From Omphalotus guepiniiformis (Eukaryota > Basidiomycota > Agaricomycetes > Agaricales > Omphalotaceae), in assembly GCA_028554645.1 (NCBI GenBank), contig JAQOOI010000076.1:930001-994000 (forward strand): a DNA stretch of 64,000 nucleotides, given 5' to 3'. The position numbers and the translations under genes are program-made. Positions 23,301 to 33,690 of the stretch are shown here, piece after piece; the stretch's first letter is position 1, and each line of letters opens with the position of its first letter. A model generated the notes under the pieces. That model saw only the letters and a program-made list of their open reading frames with translations. It searched no databases and was not told where the DNA came from.

Positions 23301-26300
23301 TTCTCCCAAAAAGCGGACGGCCACTCCGGCTAAGGAGACCACCACAAAATTCAGAGCTGTCACCCTGAATTTTCTCCTTTCTGACTTGGTGTCTTTTGAG
23401 AGCATTAATCCACAGAATAGTGCTGACTCTCGCAGTCGAATGACTGTCTGTAACTGGGCAATGTCTGTAATTGTTGCTCTCTGTGTAGACACATCCACCG
23501 GTCAAGAGTCCAAGGAGATATCAACGGAACTTGTTGCCGTACGAAGATTTGTGCTCGAATCCATCAGTCGTGCGCTCAAAGATTTGCCGTCTGAGAGCCT
23601 CGAACGACACTACGGACGTCTACTCGCATTAGGTGATCTATGTCACCGACTTTTGACCGTACGCTTTAATTCGCCTTCCCGCAAATCACAGGAAGAGAGT
23701 CCTACACAAATCGCTAAAGTGATGTTGGAGAAAAGTTTCGTTTCGACCCTTACAAGTGCTTTGTCCGATGTCGATCTCAACTATCCTAATGTTCGAACTC
23801 TTGTGGCTGCCATTCTGAGGCCACTTGAATACCTGTGAGTGTTTGTCAACCTTATCAGCATCCAGCTCACTGAATCTTGACACAGGACCAAAATAGCCAT
23901 CAAGATGAGTAGGGCTCCTGGAAAAGGCAAAGAACAACTAGAGGGTCCTAAAGCGGAATCCATTGCATCTCTTACTTCGGACGAGGAAGACGACATGGAA
24001 GACGAACGTGAAGAGACTCCTAACTTGTATCAGAATTCTGCACTCGGGATGTATGGCGGGGTACGATTTAAGATTTCATAGCAGACATCGAGCACTATCT
24101 TACTCTTTCATTGCACAGGATATGGAGGACATGAACTATAACGATGAAGATGGAGAGATGGATGACGACGAAGACATCGACGAGGAAGACGATGAGATGG
24201 ACTTTGACGACGAGACTGGCAGCGAAGACACTTCTAACACTGAAGAGGAGGACGAAGAAGAAATTGAAGATGACGCAGACACAGGCGAAGTTTGGGACGA
24301 TGGCGACGAAGAGGGCGACGAAGAAGATCTCGTGCAAGAAGCTGGTGACGAGAATGAGGAAGACGATGAAGATGAAGAAGATGCCCAAGGTGACGACGAA
24401 ATGGACGGCGGCGATGGAGAAATGGTGTGGCAGGTGGGTCATACATAAACTGACTATGATTCATTTGTTAAAATCACGCATTATGCAGGACATCCGCGGT
24501 GAAATTGATTCTGAGGACATGGGGGATGAGGTGGAAGATGAAGACGATAGTGGAGGTATGTTGTCATATTCATTCGTGTGCATTGGTAAACAAATCATTC
24601 TCAGGTCCGATTCAAATTATCCACGAAGAAGACGATGAAGAGCCAGATATGATTTCGGAAGAGGAGTATGTCACTCTTCAATACTTGCGGTATAACGGAA
24701 CTCACATTCTTCCAGTTTTGATCAAGGAACAGACCTTATTGAAAGTGGTGATATTGTTCGGGATATATTTGGTTTTGGAGGCAATGCTGGCGCTGGACCT
24801 GGATTCTTCCCTCGCAGACATCGCAGCGCAGGTTGGTGCAATCCCGAGTATAATACCGCGACACTGACCCATTTTTGCAGATGACAATGTGTCGATGTTC
24901 GGACGCACTCGAAGTAACGGTGCTTCACCCCCTGAAGCTACAACACATCCGCTTCTTCTTGACACTTCATCCGCTGCTAATCGCCCTCCTACCTCGCAGT
25001 TGAGAGGCTCTCGTCAATCCCAACGTATCGTCACGGGTGGAACTACCGAGCTTCTTCAGACAATTGAAGAATTAGTCGGAGGTGGTGCGATTCAGTTTTT
25101 CCATCATATCATGACGCGTGGTCGTGGAGGTGGTGGTCCAGAAACGATCCGTCTTGACGTACCTGCGGGCGCATTCATGGACTTGGGGCGCGGATTTCTG
25201 CCGCAGCGTCGACCTCAAGTCATTCAAGCTTCTGTCAGAATGGAAAGAAATCCGCGACCCTCTCCCTCATCATCCCAGGCGCGGTCGTTAGATCCACTGC
25301 TAACACTTCAACGATGGGCCGAGGAAGTCAAGATTTTGCATGGTGATTTTGTTACCGAGCGTGCCTCTAAGTTAGCAAATCACGCTGTTGTAGCCCTCCT
25401 TCCTGCTGCTGTAGAGGCTGCCAGGTTGTCCAAACTTCGGGAAGAGGAGGAGACAGCTCGTCAACGAGAAGCCGAAGCCAAAGCTAAAGAGGAAGCAGAT
25501 GCGAAGACACGGGAAGAGGCCGAGGCAAAAGTCCGGGATGAAGCAATCAAGGCAGAAACCGCCGCTACCCGGACAGAAATACCAATGGAGTCTTCTATGT
25601 CTGCAGTTCTTACAGAAGGAGAGTCCTCCATATCAGACGATCAACCAATGGAAGATGCTCCCCCGCCGGATACAGAGACTGATGCTGAAATGGCTGATGA
25701 CACGGCTCCTGTGTCTGCACTCGCGTCTAATCAGCAAGCGGACGAAGGTGGGGAGTCTTCCAATGATGCAGAAACCTCCAATACCACAGCTCGTGTTACG
25801 GTCATGATTCATGGCAGCGCTGTCGACATAACAGACACCGGAATTGATCCTACGTTCTTGGAAGCACTTCCTGATGACATGAGGGAAGAGGTTTTGAATC
25901 AACATGTGCGCGACCAGCGTGCCTCTCGTGTCGAACGCCCTGCAGATTCACAGATCAGCGTAGAGTTCCTCGACGCATTGCCTCCCGAAATTCGAGCAGA
26001 AATAATCCAGCAAGAAGCCTTGGAACGTGCTAGGCGCCCCGCTGAGGACGGTCAAGGACCACTTGGTGCCACCAGAGCATCAGCAGATATCGATCCCGCG
26101 AGCTTCATTGCTAGCCTTGACCCCACTCTGCGACAGGCAGTCCTCATGGACCAGGATGATGGTTTCATTCAAACCCTCCCTTCACACATGATCGCAGAGG
26201 CGGGTACCTACCGCAATGGACACGCCCGCCGTATCCATGTAGGATCGCGTGGGATTCGAGCCATTCCCGGTTCATCTGCTCCTCGGAAATTTGCACCTCA

Positions 26301-29283
26301 GCATGATGCCATACAACTACTGGACAAGGCCGGGATCGCAGTCCTTGTCCGCCTCCTATTCTTCCCCCAAGTCTTGAAGAAGACACTGTTGTTCAGGGTA
26401 TTGGTGAACTTGTGTGAGAACGCGAAGACGCGGACTGAACTATTCAATCTCCTCCTGAACATCCTTCAGGATGGAACTGGTGACTTGGCTGCTGTAGACA
26501 AGAGTTTTTCGCAGATGTCATTCCGAAGCTCCAAGCCTAAGTCAGTCGGCAAACAAAAGGCCGGATCAGATCTCATTACCACACTGGCATTACCTAGCGG
26601 TCAAGGAGAATCAGTACCTGACCTCATCTCTCAACGGTGTCTTGAGGCTCTGACATATATTGTTACATCTAATCCGTCGTCCTCGCTCTTCTTCCTGACA
26701 GAACACGAACTTCCCGCAGGCTTACGCCGGACGACATCAAAGAAGGGCAAGGGCAAGGAGAAGCAGATGCCGCAGACCCACTATCCAATTGTACTCCTGC
26801 TTGGTCTACTAGACCGTCAGTCCTTACTGCGTACTCCAACCATCATGGAGTCAGTAGTCGGCTTGCTAGCGACAGTAACCCGGCCGATTAAAGATGCCAA
26901 AATGCAATCGCAACTGCAGCCCGGACCTTCTAAGATTGCTACGGATAATACGACGAGCCCCCCGGCAGACAATCGCGCCACTCTCTCTACTCCTGCTATA
27001 CCAAGCGAAAACACACAAAGTGACAGTGTTCCACCTGAATCAGCCAGCACATCTCCACCTTCAGCACCAAGTAATACAGCCACTGACACACCTCAACCTG
27101 CAGTCGGTGCGTCCTATCATGATCATCCAGAGAGCTTTTTGAATGACACTCATTTAGCGTCTGATCCGTCCAACTTGCCCGCGACAACTGCCAAAGGTGA
27201 TCTGACGATTCAGGCCGTAGAACAGCAAATACTTCTTGCAAACCCCCCTCAGATACCCCACGCGGTCCTCCGTCTCATTGTCAATATTCTCACAGTTGGC
27301 GAGTGCTCGGCTCGTACATTCCAGCAGAGCTTAAACCTGATTCAGCATCTGTCCTACATTCCTGACACTCGCGATGTCATTGCTCAAGAGCTGAAAGGAA
27401 AAGCTCAAGAATTTGGGCAGACTCTATACTCCGACCTAGACCAGCTCGTAGATGCTTTACAGGGGACAGAGAGTCAGTTGAGCTCAGTGGCCTCCAAGTT
27501 TTCCGCCCCTTCTTCTGTCCAAGCGAAGCTTTTGCGGGTCCTCAAGACGATTGATTACATGTACTCGCCTCGTCCCCCAACATCTGGGACAAACGCCCCC
27601 GAAACTGAAGATACGGAAAAGGTACAAGCTATATATGAGTCGTTCCGTTTTGCTCCCCTATGGAAACGTCTAGGAGATTGCTTGGCAATAATTGAAGAAC
27701 ACCCGGACACTGAACACGTCGCGACAGTACTTCTTCCTCTCATTGAATCCCTGATGGTGGTGTGCAAGTACGTTGGCGCCAATGCATCGTCCGCTAATCG
27801 ACTGTTGCGAGCGACATCCTCACCGAAGACTCCATCCACACCTCGAGAATCCATGGAGGATCTATTTGTCACTTTCACTGATGCTCATCGCAAAGTGTTG
27901 AATGTGATGGTTCGGAACAATCCGTCATTAATGAGTGGCTCGTTTTCGCTACTCGTCCATAACCCTCGCGTTCTGGACTTCGACAACAAGCGAAACTACT
28001 TCACTCAGCAGCTACATAGACGTCCTCACGCACGTGAACATCATGGCACCATACAGTTAAACATCCGTCGGGCGCGTGTATTTGAAGACAGCTTCCAGCA
28101 GTTCCAGCGGAAGACCGGCGATCAAATCAAACATGGCAAGCTTAGCATTCGATTCTACGATGAGGAAGGTGTGGATGCAGGTGGACTAACGCGAGAATGG
28201 TTCCAAATTCTGGCGCGCCAGATGTTCGATCCTAACAATGCTCTGTTCCAACCATGTGCTGCCGACAAGTTGACATACCAACCCAACAAGAACTCATGGG
28301 TAAACCCGGAGCACTTGTCGTTTTTCAAGTTTGTTGGGCGTGTGATTGGAAAGGCTATCTATGACGGGCGGCTCTTGGATGCCTATTTCGCTCGCAGTCT
28401 TTACCGCCAGATACTTGGCAAACCGGTGGATTACAGGGACGTAGAATGGGTTGATCCGGAGTACTATAACTCTCTTTGCTGGATTTTGGAGAATGATCCC
28501 ACCCTGCTGGAGTTGACATTCAGTGTGGAAGCTGACGAGGTAATAATTCTAGTTTAAAACTCCTGGACCTTCGAATACTGACAGGGATTCAGTTTGGAGT
28601 CAACCGAATAGTGCCTCTGAAAGAGGGAGGCGAGACACTACCAGTCACTCAAGAGAACAAGCGGGAGTTCGTGCAACTATCTGCCCAATACCGCCTTTAC
28701 TCCTCTATCAAAGAGCAAATTGAGCACTTGTTAGGCGGCTTCTACGAAATTATTCCCAAGGATCTCATTACAATCGTAAGTGCTACCCACTCGAAGCTTA
28801 CGTCTTAATAACATCCTCGTGCCCTAGTTTAATGAGCAAGAGCTAGAGTTACTCATTTCTGGCACCCCGGACATTGACGTCGATGAATGGCGGGCGGCCA
28901 CGGAATACAATGGGTATACTAGCTCGGATCCCAATATCGTCTGGTGGTGGCGAGCCCTGAAATCATTCAATCGTGACGAACGAGCAAAAGTACTGAGCTT
29001 CGCGACTGGTACTTCCAGGGTGCCCTTGAGTGGCTTCGTCGATCTTCAAGGAGTTCAAGGAGTTCAAAAATTCTCGATACATCGTGCATACGGAGAGTCA
29101 GACCGGCTTCCACAAGCTCATACTTGTATGTTGATCTTTGACCCCTTCCAAATGTGTTATCTGACCGCCTTTCCTGCAGGCTTCAATCAAATCGACCTGC
29201 CACAGTATTCGTCTTACGAAATGCTTAGACAACAACTATTGCTTGCTATTAACGAGGGTGCAGAAGGGTTTGGCTTTGTATAG
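17303..29283 (+). CDS. TOM1: Giant HECT E3 ubiquitin ligase, TOM1/HUWE1 type
   Basis: This single gene of about 12 kb encodes a HECT ubiquitin ligase of over 3,600 residues; the yeast and human relatives act on excess histones and ribosomal proteins and in mRNA export. It starts [13 protein letters not shown] at 17303, joined over an intron to [20 protein letters not shown], the family N-terminus. The DUF908/DUF913 armadillo-like region spans about 17.4-21.6 kb. A UBA domain ([20 protein letters not shown]) lies near 21690-21800. A very acidic Asp/Glu tract occupies 24.1-24.6 kb. UBM/DUF4414 repeats ([47 protein letters not shown]) lie near 25.85-26.2 kb. The HECT domain runs from about 28.05 kb; [16 protein letters not shown] and the catalytic region HTCFNQIDLP with C-terminal EGAEGFGFV are intact. 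Two exons are 2.7 and 3.7 kb long; the other introns are short. Confidence 0.95.
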
Positions 29284-29396
29284 AAGAACGCAATCATTGA
29301 AATGTCCATCAAGTACATAAAAGCATCTCATTGTAGTAGTATTTACATATCTCATTTTTCACTAATTCCGTCGGCGGGTGCTGTTGATCTTGAAGC

Positions 29397-29541
29397 TTGA
29401 AGGACGATGACCGTCGACCCTCTTCTGGAGTACCTTGCGTTTGTCATTGGCCCGTCTTTCCTACCATACGCGTCCCCCGTATTTGACCGGTGCTGCTCGA
29501 TCATACATCTATCTCTGTTACAGTATCAGGCATTCCAAAAT
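29397..29541 (+). pseudogene. Karyopherin-beta2 (transportin) fragment
   Basis: The first frame gives LKDDDR, then a one-frame shift gives DPLLEYLAFVIGPSFLPYAS and PVFDRCCSIIHLSLLQYQAF. This matches, in order, the transportin-1/Kap104 block known as LKD.D.DL.PLLECL followed by FLPY..PV..RCV..V...L.Q. Similarity begins and ends abruptly and the frame is broken at the short gap between the two parts, so it cannot be a functional gene. The rest of a transportin gene is not visible on either side. It is best explained as a small duplicated exon fragment inserted after TOM1. The match is from memory of the family and needs a database search. Confidence 0.6.
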
Positions 29542-30094
29542 ACTTGCTCTGGCCAGAATAAACTCAGGTCGAAAAACCGGGATAATTCTGCTATTCCCTC
29601 GGCATACACGCTCGACCCCATCTGCGCGACTGAGCGCCGCACAATCAGATGCCTCCTGGGCTACTGAATGATACAACTTATGTAGTCGGCATGGCACATT
29701 TCTGATACATGCTCCTTCCTTAGTGTTAATTTATGCTTTGACTATGCTGGACCAGGGTATTTTACGAGAGCGTCTCTACCTACGGAGAGGGGTATGATGG
29801 CCCATTAACGAGAGCCTTAGGGAGTCCGACTCGCGATTATCAAATAGTCGTTTGGCCAATGCTCGCCTCACGATACATCGTAGATGGGCACAGTACTTGT
29901 CTTAGTAGATAGCACCTGTGACGCCCGATAGATATTCTACCTTGGTCTATGCGCCATGAGCTCGGCCTCTGCTAGGTTAATGGGCCTGCCAGGGTTGCGA
30001 TTGATGTCGACGAGGCTCGGTGTTTCTGTTTAGGGACCATCTTCCTTCCTTCCTTCCGGCAATTTTAATGCCCGGTTTCCCCGCATTCTCTGTG
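29542..30094. other. Non-coding spacer between transportin fragment and quinone oxidoreductase
   Basis: About 550 nt without a recognisable gene. Downstream frames after the transportin fragment lose all resemblance to that family. Short pyrimidine runs near 30040 precede the TATA-like run at 30095. Confidence 0.5.
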
Positions 30095-30107
30095 TATATA
30101 TATATAT
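30095..30107 (+). promoter_or_regulatory. TATA run upstream of quinone oxidoreductase
   Basis: A perfect alternating tatatatatatat tract sits about 50-60 nt before the start codon at 30156. Core-promoter function is inferred from position. Confidence 0.45.
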
Positions 30108-30155
30108 GAATGTTACTCGACTTTCGAATATACCGAACCATCCCAGCCGCTGGAC

Positions 30156-31598
30156 ATGAGAGGATTTCAAGTAAAAGAACTTACTCACCATACAAACATC
30201 TCCTTGTCTAATGAAGTTCCGGAACCTCAAGTGAAATCTGACCAAGTCTTAATTGACGTATACAGCGCAGGTCTCAACTTCTTTGATGTAAGTACGCAAT
30301 TCGATTCGTGAAGCATTTCTGACACAATCGGTCAACTCTTGACACTTCAACAGATTCTACAAACCCAGGGAAAGTATCAAAGAAAGCCTCCTTTACCATT
30401 CGTTCTCGGAACAGAGTTTGCTGGCAGAATATCCAAGAACTCGCCCATTCCTAAAGGATGTTCGCTCAAGCCAGGAGATCGTGTTTTTGGAGCAGGACAG
30501 GGTACCTACGCGGATAGAATGGTCGCGCATATCAGTGATGTCCTGCCACTTCCAGACGAGTTGACTTACGACCAAGGGGCATGTACGTCTATAGTTCATT
30601 GTCATACTGAACTCCATTCTGACCGACTTCATCATTGTACGTGACATGGCCAACAAGCTACGAAGCCTTGGTGGGGCGAGCGGATATCAAAGCAGGTCAG
30701 TTCCATTTTAAAATAATACCTGAATTCCTGTAAGTCTTCATTTCAGGTGATTGGGTTCTTGTGACTGCTGCTGCTGGGGGCGTCGGAATTGCCGCAGTGC
30801 AGTTGGCCAAAGGTTAGGACCCACCTTTGGCCCTCCAAGAATATTTGACGAAGAGATTTCATTCCAGTGTTTGGTGCGAGAGTAATAGCAGCTGCTGGAT
30901 CGGCCGAGAAACTCGGAGTAGCGAAGCGCTACGGCGGTGCCGACTACACTGTTGATTACACCAAACCGGGGTGGCAAAAGGAAGTCCTCAAAATTACTGG
31001 CGGGAAGGGCGTTGATATCATCTATGATCCAGTTGGAATGATACAAGGTTCGTGCCTCTTGTTCTGGATTCCAGATTATGCTTTGAGCCGATATGTAGAC
31101 GCTTTGAAATGCATCGCTTGGAAGGGACGTGCCGTTGTCATTGGCTTCGCTGGCGGGACTATCGAAAAGGTATTATTATCACGGAAGACGCCGTTTTGTG
31201 TAATGATATGGATGAACTGCAAATTAGGTCCCAACGAATTTAGTGCTCTTAAAGAACGTCTCTGTTGTCGGACTGCACTGGGGCGCGTATGCGAGTACGT
31301 CGACTGAGTATATTTTTTTGTTTGATACTGAGGTCGATTTTTTCAGCCCATGAAACCAGTCGTATTCCCCAGGTTTGGGAGGAGGTCCTCAAGTGAGTCC
31401 ACCTCTTCTACTTGACTCGATGTACGATAATATGGTATTTGCAGTTTATTCAAATCCGGTCGCGCTAAGCCGGTCATATATACTGAGGTGTATTCTCTAG
31501 AGCGGATATCTGAGGGCCTATCTGCTTTGGAACATAGGAAAACGTGGGGTAAAGCAATTGTTAAGATTCGAGATGAGGAGCCAAGAGCAAAACTATGA
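30156..31598 (+). CDS. NAD(P)H quinone oxidoreductase, zeta-crystallin-like MDR
   Basis: A medium-chain dehydrogenase/reductase of the quinone oxidoreductase branch, reducing quinones or enones with NADPH. The start MRGFQVKELTHHTNISLSNE is followed by VLIDVYSAGLNFFDILQTQG and PFVLGTEFAGRISKNSPIPK, standard for the zinc-free QOR family. Rossmann motif VLVTAAAGGVGIAAVQLAK is complete and the second half includes GARVIAAAGSAEKLGVAKRY, GGKGVDIIYDPVG and GRAVVIGFAGGTIEKL. The C-terminus is SVVGLHWGAYAHETSRIPQV then LERISEGLSALEHRKTWGK, ending KIRDEEPRAKL. No catalytic-zinc or structural-zinc cysteine cluster is seen. Six or seven short introns. The 3' end is 26 nt from that of the convergent RRN5-like gene. 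Natural substrate is unknown. Confidence 0.88.
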
Positions 31599-31624
31599 GG
31601 GCGCACACAGAATGTATCTACATC

Positions 31625-33496
31625 TTACTGTTTTCCAGGATGTTTCCATAACTTAGCTTCATATTCCCTCTCCAAGGTCTGATCCCGTTCATCCAGTTCC
31701 TCCTCTTCGTCCAGCTCCTTCATGTATTCGTCGTCATCTGTCTCCATAGGAAGTAATGATTCGGTAGATGAGCAAAATGCAAGCCGGATGAGTGCAAGAT
31801 TCAATTCGGAGTGCAGCGACGGTGTGAAATGAGTTTCAGCCACGCTGTCCGTGTCGGAGGTGGATTCAGATTCATTGTCGTCACATCTGCAATCGTCTAT
31901 ATCCATGTCTTCAGCACTCAAGGGATCGTCTTGCAGGGATTCGGAGTTCGTAGACTCGCCGATCATGGATTCGAAAGCTGATTTTATGTTCGAGGGCAGT
32001 CCCATGATCGAAAGGGCTTTTTCTACGTGTTCGCGTCCAACCTAATGCATCTATCAGCAACTGTCCAACTGTGATACGCGGGAGCACTCACATCGCCTGG
32101 TGCACGCCAAGCTTTACTTTGACCTTTCAGCCTCGCCTCCTGCTCCTTCAGGATGATGGTACGATACAATATTTCAGTCACAGTGTCAGTAACAATTGTA
32201 TGAAAAAGTTGGACCGTTTCTATAGATATGGACCAATTCTCCTGGTCGAGTGGAGCATACGCGGCCTGATATAATCTGAATCGACATTAGACAGACAAGC
32301 AGGAGAGTGTATTAAAAAGCGCACTTCATGAGATGACCTATAGAACTAAGATGGAATAAGCCTAAACCCTCATCGTGCACATTTAGTTGATCAATCCCTA
32401 GCTCTTGCAATTCTTCTTTAATCTTATAGAATTTTTTCTTCCCGCTTGGCCCGCTTCGTCTCCGTTTGGTAACTTCGACATCTTCGACCATGGACGATTG
32501 AGCCTCGACCTCGACAGACTCATCGTTGTTTCTCTGGACTACATCTTCCTCTACTCTAGACTCTGCTTTGTTCGCAGCGCCTCTTGGCCTTCCCCGAGGA
32601 AGCACTGGGGTGTCTGTTTTGATTTCTGAGCCAGAGGCTTCTGCGCGCTTTCTTCGCATGTAAAGCCGCTTTCTAAGACGTCGGCGGGACGCCGGGCTAA
32701 GAGGAGCAGGAACCTGCGACTCTTCGTTGTTAGCAGGATCATTGCCGCACGGTAAGGATGCAGAAGACGCCACTACAGTGCGTGTGTCTACCAATGAAGG
32801 GGACGCAGTCACCACATTCATAGTAGCTTGTCCTGAAGGAGAGGCGGGAAGAGGAAATTCATTGGCCGCTGTCTGTGGGTGTACCGGCTTGTCAGACACA
32901 GCGACTGAATAATCATCCGCCTCCCGGTAGATATTGTCCAAGACATTCAGATGAGCGATACTCAAGATTTGGAGCGCGTTCCTTCTCCTGCGCACTAATT
33001 CCAAAGCCTTCGGATCATCAGGTATGTCTTTACCTGAGAGAGGTGCAGCATCCATTGCTTCCTTGTTCCCTGAAGCATTCTCCCAACGAAGCTCCGAGTC
33101 GCGAATAAAAGAGGCCTGATCTTCCTCGTTTTGAACCCAACGATCCGAGACCTCCAGGGCTATATCATAGTCTGCCCTAGACCATTCACTTTCTAGATTA
33201 CTCGAAGCCTTTTCGAGAAGATCGAGATAGACACAAACATCGGTCGCACTTTTTGTTGCGACCGCATTGGAGATTAGATCAGGTCGCAGTCTAGAGTATA
33301 TGCGAAGAGCATGGAAAAAGCGGTCGTTTTCGTCAGCAGTCCAGAGCTTTGATTCAGTCGGAGGTATGGACACTTCTTCCACTCCTTCATGCCCGGCCAG
33401 ATGTGCTTTCAGATGTGCTAGATGGTTCCGGTACCGCGTATAACATGGAGGTTCATCGTCACCCATGTGGGACCATGAAGTCAAAAGCTCAGCCAC
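31625..33496 (-). CDS. SANT/histone-fold protein, RRN5-like (RNA polymerase I UAF subunit, putative)
   Basis: The protein from MAELLTSWSHMGDDEPPCYT contains a Myb/SANT-like region (LWTADENDRFFHALRIYSRL and SATDVCVYLDLLEKA). A long Ser/Pro-rich, basic middle follows (RRRLRKRLYMRRKRAE, GRPRG AT-hook-like, RRRSGPSGKKKFYKIKEELQ). After an intron come LYQAAYAPLDQENWSISIET and VTEILYRTIILKEQEARLKG, then VGREHVEKALSIMGLP; helix pattern and AW..PGDV..EHV..AL resemble a histone fold. The tail is acidic (DDDEYMKELDEEEELDERDQ). SANT plus histone-fold architecture is what yeast Rrn5 of the upstream activation factor has, so a role in rDNA transcription is inferred. Sequence identity is low; another SANT chromatin protein remains possible. 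Confidence 0.6.
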
Positions 33497-33690
33497 GTTC
33501 CAGACTGAGGACGAGAGAGACTCGGAGAGAAGTGGTTCTAGGTCATGTGATCGCTGGGTTGCAAACGCCGCGAGACCTAACTTGTATTAGTATAGTTATC
33601 ATACGAAGGCAGTTGAAAAACCAGTTCGTCGCATTACAATGAACATTATTATAATCAAGATTGATATGTATGGGACATAAACTATATCTA

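Noticed and set aside
24095..24442. Long hydrophobic minus-strand ORF opposite the TOM1 acidic tract
   Set aside because: It is the antisense of Asp/Glu codons (GAT/GAA read as ATC/TTC), a composition artefact.
17303..29283. TOM1 as several separate genes
   Set aside because: Exons join in frame from the DUF908 region through UBA, UBM repeats and HECT with good GT..AG introns; the order is that of a single TOM1/HUWE1 protein.
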